Shown: one piece after another, positions 1-7,465 of the stretch
Layout: each line of letters starts with the position of its first letter
Numbering within the stretch: position 1 is the first letter of the stretch
NCBI GenBank assembly: GCA_017404145.1
Contig: JAFRCW010000053.1
Coordinates: forward strand, 1 to 33,930
Direction: 5' to 3'
DNA length: 33,930 nt
Source: Ruminococcus sp.
GTDB taxonomy: Bacteria; Bacillota; Clostridia; Oscillospirales; Acutalibacteraceae
Program-made: the position numbers and the translations under genes
Notes under the pieces: model-generated
Seen by the model: only the letters and a program-made list of their open reading frames with translations
What the model was told of the DNA's origin: nothing
Databases searched by the model: none

Positions 1-83
1 GGCTGCGTGACATTCAAAGAGCTGTTCTTTTGGGGTAAGGGGAAGTGTACGGTTTTTTCAACATTTTTCCACATAACTGCTGC

Positions 84-138
84 AAAAAAGAGGGCGCTGT
101 GAAGTCGGAAGCTTTTAGCTTCGTTTCTTCACAGCGCC
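84..138 (-). terminator. Rho-independent terminator of the dockerin gene
   Basis: A perfect 12-bp stem (GGCGCTGTGAAG, 93-104, with 127-138) encloses a smaller GAAGC/GCTTC hairpin. Read leftward it is followed by a T-rich run (complement of 84-89). It lies about 35 bases past the stop of the leftward gene ending at 174. Nothing else is recognisable in 1-83. Confidence 0.85.
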
Positions 139-173
139 TTTGCTTTGTATGAAAAGTCTGTTTTGAGAATGTT

Positions 174-797
174 TTATGCTTCGCTTTGAGTCGGAACGGT
201 TTCTTGCGCTTCTGTTACATCAAGCGATATCGTACGCTCCTCATACCAATCCGCGCGGTTATAGATCCTCACCTTGACCGTATATCTGCCCGCTTTGTCA
301 AAGGTGTATGCGAAGGCGGAATCTTCGCCTCTCTCCTGCACGACTTCATCATTGATATAAAATTCATAGGTTACCGGCAAAAACAGCTCGGGTGTTTCTC
401 CTGACGCTTCAAAGGTTACCGTATCGCCTTTGGGAACAACAATATATCGATCACCCTTATCCGATGTAAAGGATTCGTCGAGGAATCCGTAATAGATCCA
501 CTCGTTGATCGTGGTTTGTTTTGACTTGATGCTCGCGATATATCTCTGGATCCATGTCGCGTCTACAACGGTGCGTGAGCCGTCGTTGTCTACATCCGCG
601 GCGACCTCTTGAAGATAAGAAAGCTCTTCCATACCGACCAAGCTCTTTTGGATACAGGTCGCGTCCAGAACGGTTATCGACTGGTCGAGATCCACATCGC
701 CGACGATCACATTGACATTCGGCAAGGCGGAAGAAGAGACCGCGGAAACAGATAAAAGAAACAACAAACATATCATAACGGAAATAATCTTTTTCAT
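174..797 (-). CDS. Secreted protein with N-terminal dockerin and PKD-like domain
   Basis: A 207-residue exported protein. Residues 1-25 are a signal peptide ending near SSA. Residues about 31-90 form a type I dockerin with two intact calcium loops (DVDLDQSITVLD and DVDNDGSRTVVD), each followed by the DAT-x-IQ helix typical of Ruminococcaceae. The remaining residues (about 110-200) look like an immunoglobulin/PKD-type beta domain, judged from 'GDTVTFEAS' and 'YTFDKAGRYTVKVRIYN'. Dockerins bind cohesins on scaffoldins or the cell surface, so this may be an adaptor or binding module; no catalytic domain is visible. An AAGGAG ribosome site precedes the ATG. Upstream lies a possible structured leader RNA. 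Exact function is unknown. Confidence 0.85.
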   Translation of the reverse strand: MKKIISVMICLLFLLSVSAVSSSALPNVNVIVGDVDLDQSITVLDATCIQKSLVGMEELSYLQEVAADVDNDGSRTVVDATWIQRYIASIKSKQTTINEWIYYGFLDESFTSDKGDRYIVVPKGDTVTFEASGETPELFLPVTYEFYINDEVVQERGEDSAFAYTFDKAGRYTVKVRIYNRADWYEERTISLDVTEAQETVPTQSEA

Positions 798-915
798 AAA
801 ATCAGCTCCTTACTTTTTAGCTATATGTGTTCTTACCATATCCACCAAAAACAATAAACTCTCTTGTGAACGGCATTTCACGACAAATATCTCACCAAAA
901 TCATCTCATAAAGAC

Positions 916-940
916 AAAAAATGCGCAGCCGGGCTGCGCA
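916..940 (-). terminator. Rho-independent terminator
   Basis: Leftward TGCGCAGC-CCG-GCTGCGCA followed by TTTTTT. It ends the candidate RNA and lies about 120 bases before the dockerin start, so it could also act as an attenuator. Confidence 0.8.
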
Positions 941-1064
941 CGAAAAACACAGCTCTTTTTGCTGCGACACAAAACTATTTCCTGTGAAAATGTGAAATAG
1001 AGCCTGTATTTTTACCGAAATAAAAATACACACTTTCACAGAAATATATCCAGTTTTATGTCGC
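916..1064 (-). ncRNA. Candidate structured small RNA or leader RNA
   Basis: Read leftward, the predicted transcription start (1064) coincides with the first base of a long rod. Arms 1052-1064 and 964-976 pair over 13 bp with one G-U. Arms 1029-1041 and 982-994 pair over 13 bp with one G-U. An apical 9-bp hairpin with a UUUCGG loop lies at 1006-1029. A strong terminator (8-bp stem, 922-940, then six T) closes the unit at about 150 nt. CUAUUUC (near 995-1001) could alternatively pair with GAAAUAG (near 975-981), which would break the second stem. It could be an independent small RNA, or an attenuating leader of the dockerin gene starting at 797. I do not recognise the family; a 6S-like rod is one option but it is short for that. 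Confidence 0.55.
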
Positions 1065-1070
1065 AAATTT

Positions 1071-1099
1071 ATTATATCATATTCTTCTGTGTTTTGCAA
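1071..1099 (-). promoter_or_regulatory. Sigma-A type promoter for the structured RNA
   Basis: Leftward TTGCAA (1094-1099), a 17-base spacer and a perfect TATAAT (1071-1076). The predicted start near 1064 matches the 5' arm of the RNA rod. Confidence 0.65.
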
Positions 1100-1115
1100 T
1101 ATAGAAAAATAAATA

Positions 1116-1150
1116 TCTTTCAAAAAAATAACCGCCTTGCGGCGGTTATC
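1116..1150 (-). terminator. Rho-independent terminator of mgtE
   Basis: Leftward ATAACCGCC-GCAA-GGCGGTTAT followed by a T7 run, starting just past the mgtE stop codon at 1157. A strong, canonical terminator. Confidence 0.9.
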
Positions 1151-1156
1151 GGATCG

Positions 1157-2545
1157 CTAAATATGCAGGATCGCGGTGGCGATCGAAAAGTACACCATCA
1201 GGGAGATCGCGTCCACGATCGTGGTGATGAACGGCGACGCCATCACGGCGGGGTCGAAGCCCAGCTTCTTCGCGAGCATCGGCAGGGTACAGCCGACGAA
1301 CTTCGCGATGAAGATCGTGACCACCATCGTCAGACATACCACAAACGCGACCACAAGCGTGATGTGTTCGTTATGAAGCACCAGCCGGTCAAAGAACATC
1401 AGCTTCGCGAAGTTCACGACGGCAAGGCTGACGCCGCACAGCAGTGCGACGCGGCATTCCTTGAAGATGACCTTGAAGATGTCCTTGAACTCGATCTCAC
1501 CCAGCGACAGCGCACGGATGACGGTAACGGACGCCTGAGAGCCGGAGTTACCGCCGGTATCCATCAGCATCGGGATAAACGCGGTCAGAAATACCGCGCT
1601 GGACGCGGCGAGCGCGTCCTCGTAGCCTGTGATGATCATACCGGTGAAGGTCGCCGATACCATCAGGATCAGCAGCCACGGAATACGGCTGAGATAGGTC
1701 TCGAACACGCCGATACGGTCGTAGGGCTTCTCGGTGTTCGGGGTGATAGCCGCCATCTTCTGGATATCCTCGGTCGCCTCTTCTTCCATGACGTCGATCG
1801 CGTCGTCGAAAGTAACGATACCGACAAGACGGTTCTCGTTATCCACGACCGGCAGCGCAAGGAAGTTATACTTGTTGAACATCTGGGCGACAACTTCCTG
1901 GTCGTCAAGCGTGTTGACCGAGATCACGTTGGTCTCCATGATGTTCTCGATAATTTCATCCTCCTCCGCGAGGAGCAGGGTCTTGATGGTGGTGATACCG
2001 ATCAGGGTAGAGTCCGGCGCGGAAACATAGCAGGTGTAGATCGTCTCCTTATCGATACCGGTACGACGGATCCGCTTGATCGCTTCTTCTACCGTCATCT
2101 TCGGCCGGAGGATCACGCACTCGGTCGTCATAATCGATCCGGCGCTGTCCTCAGGATATTTCAACAGTTCGTTAATCTCTTTTCTTGTCTCGGGATCCGC
2201 CTGACGCAGGATTCTCTTGACGACGTTCGCGGGCATCTCCTCGATCAGGTCGACCGCGTCGTCGACGTACATCTCGTCGATGATCTCCTTAAGCTCCGTA
2301 TCGGAAAAGCTGTGGATCAAGAGCTGCTGGGTGTCCTCGTCCATTTCGACGAAGGTCTCCGCGGCAAGCTCTTTGGGCAGCAGACGGAACAGGACCGCGA
2401 CTTTCTCAGACTGGATATCCTCGAACACCTCCGCGATATCGAAGGGGTTCATGGTCATCAGGACATCCTTGAGCGTAGCGTAACGCTTTTTCTCGAGAAG
2501 ACTGAGAATCATCTCGAGCATTTTCTCGTTTTCTTTCCTCTCCAT
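1157..2545 (-). CDS. mgtE: Magnesium transporter MgtE
   Basis: A 462-residue Mg2+ channel/transporter of the MgtE (SLC41) family in the plasma membrane. Residues about 1-130 are the helical N domain ('NPFDIAEVFEDI' repeats), about 130-255 hold paired CBS domains that sense cytosolic Mg2+, and about 285-462 are the five-helix membrane domain with the family signature around 'MDTGGNSGSQ'. Length is normal and the gene looks intact. An AGGAGG site lies 5 bases before the ATG. It is transcribed alone leftward from a strong promoter, with a leader of about 380 bases carrying repeat-derived hairpins. A Mg2+ riboswitch would be expected in such a position, but I could not match the known M-box sequence. 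Confidence 0.96.
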   Translation of the reverse strand: MERKENEKMLEMILSLLEKKRYATLKDVLMTMNPFDIAEVFEDIQSEKVAVLFRLLPKELAAETFVEMDEDTQQLLIHSFSDTELKEIIDEMYVDDAVDLIEEMPANVVKRILRQADPETRKEINELLKYPEDSAGSIMTTECVILRPKMTVEEAIKRIRRTGIDKETIYTCYVSAPDSTLIGITTIKTLLLAEEDEIIENIMETNVISVNTLDDQEVVAQMFNKYNFLALPVVDNENRLVGIVTFDDAIDVMEEEATEDIQKMAAITPNTEKPYDRIGVFETYLSRIPWLLILMVSATFTGMIITGYEDALAASSAVFLTAFIPMLMDTGGNSGSQASVTVIRALSLGEIEFKDIFKVIFKECRVALLCGVSLAVVNFAKLMFFDRLVLHNEHITLVVAFVVCLTMVVTIFIAKFVGCTLPMLAKKLGFDPAVMASPFITTIVDAISLMVYFSIATAILHI

Positions 2546-2639
2546 AATAACCTCCTACAAAGACTGACTTGGATGCAGAAGGCACTGATGCTCTGTGTCA
2601 TTAAAAATTGAAATCTGATTACAAGTATATTTGTGCCGG

Positions 2640-2740
2640 ACAAGGACGAGAGTGCAGGCAGGCTGTCGCCTGTCAATCTCAAGAACGACGTACGATGCAA
2701 ATAGACGATGTAATGCTTTAAATTTTTAAATGATACAGGA
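2640..2740. repeat. MITE-like repeat copy 1 in the mgtE leader
   Basis: The core GCAGGCAGGCTG-T-CGCCTGTCAA near 2653-2676 matches the copy near 33350-33373 with one difference, and the flanks (CAAGG, GAG, ACG blocks) also align at the same spacing. Outer flanks TGTGTCATT..AAAATT (from about 2596) and AATTTTT..AATGATACA (to about 2738) are imperfect inverted repeats. The centre folds as a GC-rich hairpin. No transposase is present. Confidence 0.55.
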
Positions 2741-2929
2741 CATTAGAGAAGGCAAAATAACTAAGGGCGGCGACAGACGCCGAATATGATACAGGTAGGT
2801 CGGGGTTTGCCGTCGTTCATACTTCGCCCTCCGGCAGCGCCGCTTGTACTTCCAGCGTCCATCCTTTTCGCCTCTCTTTCTGAATAATTTTTGAAAAATA
2901 TAACGTTGATTGCTCAACGTCTATCTTAT

Positions 2930-2958
2930 ATATTACTCCTTAAAACGGGAGATGTCAA
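2930..2958 (-). promoter_or_regulatory. mgtE promoter
   Basis: Leftward consensus TTGACA (2953-2958), a 17-base spacer and TAATAT (2930-2935). This predicts a start near 2923 and an unusually long mgtE leader of about 380 bases. Confidence 0.7.
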
Positions 2959-3003
2959 CCGATATCCTGCCTAAAATTTCTGATCTATTTTTCTTTTATA
3001 GGC

Positions 3004-3032
3004 TTGATTTTGCGCAGTATATACTTTATAAT
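3004..3032 (+). promoter_or_regulatory. Promoter of the 3107 membrane protein gene
   Basis: TTGATT (3004-3009), a 17-base spacer and TATAAT (3027-3032). The predicted start is about 70 bases before the ATG. Confidence 0.6.
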
Positions 3033-3106
3033 AATCTTTGGTAACAAAATTTTAACCTTTTATCGGATGAAATATAATCAGAAACCAAACGGGAGTTGTC
3101 AAAATA

Positions 3107-3724
3107 ATGGAAGATAAGTTTGAGAAAAAATTCAAATCTTTTTTGCCGTTTATTATTATTATCGGCGTGATCTATCTTTTCCTGCCGATCACGCTGGTGA
3201 AAAACACCAATCTGGTATTCAATAATATCGTCTATATCGGCGTATTCCCGCTGACGGCGCTGCTGTGCTGCGGCTTCTATTCCTATAAGAAAAAGATGGA
3301 TATTTTCCTCGCGCTGGTCGCGCCCGCGTTCTATATCCCGAGTATGTTCCTCTACGGCAACTTCAAGTACAGCCCCGTTACCTCTCTGATCTATCTTGCC
3401 GCGTATTTTGTCTGCGGCTTCTTAGGCCTTTTGATCGGCGATATCCTTTCTCCCAAGAGCAAGAAGCAGGAGGAGAAAAAGCCGAGAAGAAGAGAAGGAA
3501 CTACGGATATCGACATCGAAGAGCCTTCCGAGAGACCGCACAGAAGAACCCCCCGCAAGGTCAACACCAGAGCGGCGAGAAAGGGACGCCTCGCTCATGA
3601 GGAAACGCCCAAGCACTTCGTGACCGAAGATCCGTACGAAGACGACAGTCTCGATACCTCCACCACAGCGGACGATATCGACGCGATCTTAAACGAAATT
3701 CAGAACCGCAGAAGCGGACAATAA
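3107..3724 (+). CDS. Hypothetical membrane protein with charged C-terminal tail
   Basis: A 205-residue protein that I do not recognise. About residues 13-118 hold four or five hydrophobic segments (for example 'FLPFIIIIGVIYLFLPI' and a final segment ending in 'GFLGLLIGDIL'). From about residue 120 the chain is highly charged and apparently disordered: first Arg/Lys-rich, then acidic near 'EDPYEDDSLDTS'. The topology suggests a polytopic membrane anchor with a cytoplasmic tail. A GGGAG site precedes the ATG. The gene is monocistronic, with its own promoter and a strong terminator directly after the stop. Confidence 0.8.
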   Translation: MEDKFEKKFKSFLPFIIIIGVIYLFLPITLVKNTNLVFNNIVYIGVFPLTALLCCGFYSYKKKMDIFLALVAPAFYIPSMFLYGNFKYSPVTSLIYLAAYFVCGFLGLLIGDILSPKSKKQEEKKPRRREGTTDIDIEEPSERPHRRTPRKVNTRAARKGRLAHEETPKHFVTEDPYEDDSLDTSTTADDIDAILNEIQNRRSGQ

Positions 3725-3727
3725 TAT

Positions 3728-3760
3728 CAAAGACCTTCCCGAGTCGGGAAGGTCTTTTTT
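3728..3760 (+). terminator. Rho-independent terminator
   Basis: AAGACCTTCCCGA (3730-3742) pairs with TCGGGAAGGTCTT (3744-3756) and is followed by a T run, just after the stop at 3724. Confidence 0.9.
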
Positions 3761-3763
3761 AAT

Positions 3764-3791
3764 GCATACTGAATACTGAAAACTGAATGAT
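3764..3791 (+). repeat. Heptamer array A, then a companion motif
   Basis: Units GCATACT, GAATACT, GAAAACT and a degenerate GAATGAT. They are followed at 3793-3815 by GTTACTCGCTTTGCTCGAAC and AAT, a motif that recurs after array B at 25945. Confidence 0.7.
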
Positions 3792-3836
3792 AGTTACTCG
3801 CTTTGCTCGAACAATGGTAACAAACGGTTAAGTATA

Positions 3837-5381
3837 TCAGTGCTTGAGCAGCAAAAAGCTTCTGCCGTGGATCGTTACGGTGTTCTCGCCGATGTCGTAG
3901 CCGCCGATCGAATACTGAACGAGTGCGCCGTTCGCCGCGTAATCCACTTCTTTGGTATCGTTGCTCGGGTTGACAAAAGCGGTGAAGCTCCCTCTGCGAT
4001 AGACGAAAGGATATTCGTTATGTCTCGCGTAGACGATCTCAAACTCCGAGTCGTTAGAAAGCTCGGGGTTTTCCTTTCGGATATAGATCAGCGAACGCAG
4101 ATTTTCATACACGCTGCCGTCTTGACCCTTTTGCCCTTCGACCGTGGGAGCATTCTCACAGTTATCAACGGGCAGATAGAGCATCTCCTCGTCTGCGTCG
4201 GAGAAGCCGTGATTTTTCTCAAAGTTCCACTGCATCGGGGTACGCGAACCGGTGCGGGAGTAGCCGCCCTCCTTAGAGACCAGATCGGTGCGGTAGCGCA
4301 TCGCGATCTCGTCGCCGTAATAGACAAAGGGAACGCCCGGCATCGTCATCATAAAGGCGTGGCTGAGCTTGATGATATCGTCGCTCATATAAAACGGCGC
4401 TCTGGGCATATCGTGGTTATTGGTCATAAAACAGATATACCCGTGATCCTTGGAGCAGGTATAGCCGGGGATATAATCCGCCAAAAACTCCTCGATATCG
4501 CCGTGTGCGTTGTCGGCGAAGAAACTGCGGTTATCGTCTCCGCTTTTACAACGGAAGAGATAGTTATAGCCGTTGTTCTGATGATCGAGATAGAAGTCGG
4601 CGTGGAATCCCGAGTTGACGATAGAGCGCAGCGGATCGGACCATTCCGAGATCAGCACCGCGTCGGGATAACACTCGTCCATCATCTGCCGCACACTGCG
4701 CCAGATGTTTGCGGTGGCGATCTTCTCGTCGTCGTTTTTGACCAGAGAATCCGCCATATCCACACGAAAACCGTCTATTCCTTTATTCAGCCAAAAACGC
4801 ATAATATCCTTGAGCGCTTCTACGGTCGCCCACGCCTCGGGAGAATCCGCGCTCTTCTGCCACTCGGGATATTTCACATGATAAAAGCCGTAGTTGAGCG
4901 CAGGCTGGGAAGAAAAGTAGTTGACCATATAGTTACCGTCACGCTCACACAGTCCGCACATCAGACGATATTCCGACGGCGCGTCCCAGACGCACTCTGT
5001 GAAGATATAACGGTCGGAAAACTCGTTTCTTTCCGCTTTTTTCGCCGCTTGGAACCATTCGTGGGTATCGCTGGTATGGCCGGGAACCAAATCCATCAAG
5101 AGCTTCATATCTCTCTTGTGCATTTCGGCAAGCAAATGCTCAAAGTCCCCCATTGTACCGTAGCGCGGCGCGATCTTTTTATAATCTCTGACGTCGTAAC
5201 CCGCGTCAAGAAACGGCGAGTCGTAGATCGGATTGAGCCAGATCGCGTTGCAGCCCAGATCCTTGATATAATCGAGCTTGGCCGTGACGCCCGGCAGATC
5301 GCCGATGCCGTCGGCGTTGGTATCCAAAAAGCTCTGCGGATAAATCTGATAAAAAACAGAATTTCTCAGCCAGTCAGTCAT
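3837..5381 (-). CDS. GH13 family alpha-glucosidase / amylase-like enzyme
   Basis: A 514-residue cytoplasmic glycoside hydrolase of family 13; no signal peptide. The TIM barrel fills about residues 1-420. Seen motifs are DLVPGHTSD (~97-105), the nucleophile in GFRVDMAD (D208), the acid/base in ISEWSD (E246) and the third acid in TNNHD (D324). A small C-terminal beta domain follows. Size and motifs resemble oligo-1,6-glucosidases and alpha-glucosidases that cleave imported malto- or isomalto-oligosaccharides; exact specificity cannot be read. The ATG at 5381 is preferred because GGAGG lies 5 bases before it; an upstream in-frame TTG overlaps that site. A promoter sits about 60 bases upstream. 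Confidence 0.93.
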   Translation of the reverse strand: MTDWLRNSVFYQIYPQSFLDTNADGIGDLPGVTAKLDYIKDLGCNAIWLNPIYDSPFLDAGYDVRDYKKIAPRYGTMGDFEHLLAEMHKRDMKLLMDLVPGHTSDTHEWFQAAKKAERNEFSDRYIFTECVWDAPSEYRLMCGLCERDGNYMVNYFSSQPALNYGFYHVKYPEWQKSADSPEAWATVEALKDIMRFWLNKGIDGFRVDMADSLVKNDDEKIATANIWRSVRQMMDECYPDAVLISEWSDPLRSIVNSGFHADFYLDHQNNGYNYLFRCKSGDDNRSFFADNAHGDIEEFLADYIPGYTCSKDHGYICFMTNNHDMPRAPFYMSDDIIKLSHAFMMTMPGVPFVYYGDEIAMRYRTDLVSKEGGYSRTGSRTPMQWNFEKNHGFSDADEEMLYLPVDNCENAPTVEGQKGQDGSVYENLRSLIYIRKENPELSNDSEFEIVYARHNEYPFVYRRGSFTAFVNPSNDTKEVDYAANGALVQYSIGGYDIGENTVTIHGRSFLLLKH

Positions 5382-5443
5382 AGTTGCCTCCAAAAATCCT
5401 TATCACCGTTCGAAATGTATTTGATGTTCATCCCTGTATGGTA

Positions 5444-5473
5444 ATTCTACATCATCAGGGTTAGGAATGTCAA
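5444..5473 (-). promoter_or_regulatory. Promoter of the GH13 gene
   Basis: Leftward TTGACA (5468-5473), an 18-base spacer and TAGAAT (5444-5449). Confidence 0.6.
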
Positions 5474-5531
5474 TCGGTATGTCCGCTTCATAGAATAAAA
5501 TACGAAATTTTTTCCAGCCAGTAATCTTCAC

Positions 5532-5560
5532 TTGAAAGTATACCGGCGCAAGATTAAGAT
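5532..5560 (+). promoter_or_regulatory. Promoter of the mecA-like gene
   Basis: TTGAAA (5532-5537), a 17-base spacer and TAAGAT (5555-5560), about 30 bases before the ATG. Confidence 0.5.
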
Positions 5561-5589
5561 AGAAACAGACAGATTCGCGAGGTACTGCT

Positions 5590-6144
5590 ATGACATTTGA
5601 AAAATTAGGCGAAGACAGGATATTGATTACCCTTCGACAAGATGATATTCAAGCGCTGGGACTGGAACTTGAAAAGCTCTCTCCCCAAAATCCGGAGCAT
5701 GAGAAAAAACTCAGAAAGCTCCTTTTGCTCGCGTGCTTAGACGCCGGCATCGACGCAAGAGGCAGACGGTTTCTCTTGGAGGCGCTACCCTGCAAAACAG
5801 GGTATTTTCTTTTGCTTTACGCCCAGAGAGTACATAGCGGCAGAAGATACCGCGTTAAAAAACAAAAGACGCTGCCTATGTGCGTCTTTCTTTCCTATGA
5901 CGATATGCTCGACGGGATGGCGGCGCTGTCTAAAAACTTCTCCTGTCTGCCCTCTCATAATCTTTATGCCTATCAGGATCGCTATGTTCTGATATTCTCC
6001 TATCCCCTGCTGCCGAAGCAGGCGGAAAGCATCCTTTCGGAATACGGCAGCGTCAAGGAGATCTCCGCGCTGACGCTCGCCCATATCCGTGAACACGGCA
6101 AAGCCCTGATCCAAAACAACGCCGCAGACATCTTTCTATCCTGA
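5590..6144 (+). CDS. mecA: Adaptor protein MecA-like
   Basis: A 184-residue protein resembling the Clp adaptor MecA, which delivers substrates to ClpC. The N-terminal third ('MTFEKLGEDRILITLRQDDI') matches the MecA substrate-binding start. The C-terminal half ('LSYDDMLDGMAALSKNF' through 'ILSEYG' and 'IREHGKALIQNNA') matches the ClpC-binding domain and the conserved ending of the family. It is slightly shorter than Bacillus MecA (about 218) because the acidic linker is reduced. Overall identity looks low, so the gene name is tentative. It is monocistronic and converges on the lipase gene, with 27 bases between stops. Confidence 0.75.
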   Translation: MTFEKLGEDRILITLRQDDIQALGLELEKLSPQNPEHEKKLRKLLLLACLDAGIDARGRRFLLEALPCKTGYFLLLYAQRVHSGRRYRVKKQKTLPMCVFLSYDDMLDGMAALSKNFSCLPSHNLYAYQDRYVLIFSYPLLPKQAESILSEYGSVKEISALTLAHIREHGKALIQNNAADIFLS

Positions 6145-6152
6145 AAGTCCGT

Positions 6153-6187
6153 ATTTATCATTTATCATCTATCATTCATCATTTAAT
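6153..6187 (-). repeat. Heptamer array D overlapping the lipase stop
   Basis: Leftward units ATTAAAT (degenerate), GATGAAT, GATAGAT, GATAAAT, GATAAAT. The first units encode the last residues (near NDE) and the TGA stop of the lipase gene, and that stop is formed at a unit junction. Confidence 0.75.
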
Positions 6188-7356
6188 AATATCATATAAC
6201 TTACCATACTGTGAGAATCGGCGACGCTGGATTTGGTGAAGCTCCCTGAAAACAGCAGCTCCTCCATATCGACGCCGTTCATAAAGAACATTGACACCTC
6301 CGCGAAGGGAGAGTCCATTGACTCCATCAAGGTATCTCCATCCTTCTTGGTTTGTTCCTCACACAAAAACTTCGCCGCGATATTCATATATTCATAGACA
6401 GATAAGCCCTCGTCGCCGACGGTGTATTCTTTGTGATAATAATCCTCTACGGTAGGCGCTAACTCATAGGCGCATAGCAGAAAGTCCTCTACGCTGTCCG
6501 CGCTGTCAAAGCCGCGAAAATCCTCTCCCGTGATCTGCTGAAACACCTGACGCGCTTCGTCAGAGGATCCGCTGCTGCCGTCCAGAACGATATCCGTTCC
6601 GTACCGGTGATAGCCCCATTGAGCAAGGGGAATCGCGGTAAACACATCGTCCGTCTTAATGATATTATAGATCCCGCTGTAGCTGTCGGAATTATTCAGC
6701 GTGGTCGTATTCGGCGCCGCAAAGGTATATGCCTGCACTTTTTCCTTTCCGTATTCATCCGTCATTCTTTTGGACAGAATATTCGCCGCCGCCGCGCCTC
6801 TGGAATATCCCGTGATCAGAAACCGCGCGGTATCGCTGTCGATCGCGTAGTTGGTAAGATACAGCTTGACCTTGCGCATCAGAAAGTCGGCGCATGCGGA
6901 AAATCCTTTATGCTCCGGCTCATAGCCTACGTCAAAGTTCGAGTACCATTCTCTTCCCCTTGTACCGCGCGCGACAACAAAAACCAGCGTTTCTCCTCTG
7001 AGCTTCTTTGACGCAATAGCAACGCCGACCGTATCTTCGTCATAACCCTTTTCATAGGAGAATTTCGCAATATGCGTAAATCCCAGCTCATGAAAATTCT
7101 CCTGCGGCGCTGCAGACGAAAACGCCGAAGCCGACATCACCGCGCACAGAGAAGCGATCCTTTCGTTATATGCGTTTGTTTCTCCCGCAAAATCGTCATC
7201 CGACAGGACAAGTCCCGTACTGACGACTTCGTCTTCGTGGTTTTCCAAAGGATAGCGAAGCGAAACCTCTCTGCTTTCACTCTCACAGGCTGTCAACATG
7301 ATCATTCCTCCCAGCAGTAACGACAGAAAAACGGTCGTTTTGTTTTTTCCTGACAT
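6172..7356 (-). CDS. Lipase class 3 family lipoprotein
   Basis: A 394-residue predicted surface lipoprotein. Residues 1-24 form a lipoprotein signal with lipobox LTAC, so it should be anchored outside the membrane. The alpha/beta-hydrolase nucleophile elbow GYSRG (~173-177) follows 'DTARFLIT', as in lipase_3 enzymes. A conserved-looking histidine occurs in 'ADSHSMVSYMILL', 12 residues before the end, a plausible catalytic His. The substrate (acylglycerol or other ester) is not determinable. A GGTGAT ribosome site precedes the ATG. It is divergent from the YD-repeat lipoprotein gene. Its very C-terminus is encoded by a heptamer array, so the tail has been shaped by repeat expansion. Confidence 0.8.
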   Translation of the reverse strand: MSGKNKTTVFLSLLLGGMIMLTACESESREVSLRYPLENHEDEVVSTGLVLSDDDFAGETNAYNERIASLCAVMSASAFSSAAPQENFHELGFTHIAKFSYEKGYDEDTVGVAIASKKLRGETLVFVVARGTRGREWYSNFDVGYEPEHKGFSACADFLMRKVKLYLTNYAIDSDTARFLITGYSRGAAAANILSKRMTDEYGKEKVQAYTFAAPNTTTLNNSDSYSGIYNIIKTDDVFTAIPLAQWGYHRYGTDIVLDGSSGSSDEARQVFQQITGEDFRGFDSADSVEDFLLCAYELAPTVEDYYHKEYTVGDEGLSVYEYMNIAAKFLCEEQTKKDGDTLMESMDSPFAEVSMFFMNGVDMEELLFSGSFTKSSVADSHSMVSYMILLNDE

Positions 7357-7394
7357 AATCTATCACCGTACATTAAAAATTTACAAAATTATTG

Positions 7395-7422
7395 TTGACA
7401 CAATTGCAAATTATGCTATAAT
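7395..7422 (+). promoter_or_regulatory. Promoter of the YD-repeat lipoprotein gene
   Basis: Consensus TTGACA (7395-7400), a 16-base spacer and TATAAT (7417-7422). An AGGAGGG ribosome site lies at 7452-7458. Confidence 0.75.
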
Positions 7423-7465
7423 CGATATTGTGGTACAATATGTAAGAAAATAGGAGGGCCGGAAC

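Larger units (their letters stand above)
2546..3106. other. 561-base intergenic region with divergent promoters and repeat DNA
   Basis: It contains the mgtE leader (2546 to about 2923) and the promoter of the rightward membrane protein. Within the leader are the MITE-like copy near 2640-2740, a GC-rich block at 2764-2875 with its own GGCG/CGCC hairpin, and a CGTTGA-GCAA-TCAACG hairpin near 2903-2918. The phrase ATGATACAGG occurs at both 2731-2740 and 2787-2796, suggesting that the GC-rich block is also repeat-derived. I see no convincing small gene. Confidence 0.6.

Noticed and set aside
916..1064. Naming the structured RNA as 6S RNA
   Set aside because: The rod with an internal bubble is suggestive, but it is shorter than usual and I could not match conserved 6S sequence.
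878..1123. 81-codon frame over the structured RNA region
   Set aside because: It crosses the promoter, rod and terminator, has no ribosome site, and the folding and promoter signals explain the sequence better.
1058..2611. 517-codon open frame antisense to mgtE
   Set aside because: Arg/His/Asp-rich shadow product with no recognisable domain; mgtE is clearly the real gene.
2726..2917. Small Arg/Lys-rich frame in the mgtE leader
   Set aside because: It lies in repeat-like GC-rich DNA without a ribosome site.
3840..5444. 534-codon open frame antisense to the GH13 gene
   Set aside because: Shadow of a gene with all catalytic motifs; the antisense product shows no family resemblance.
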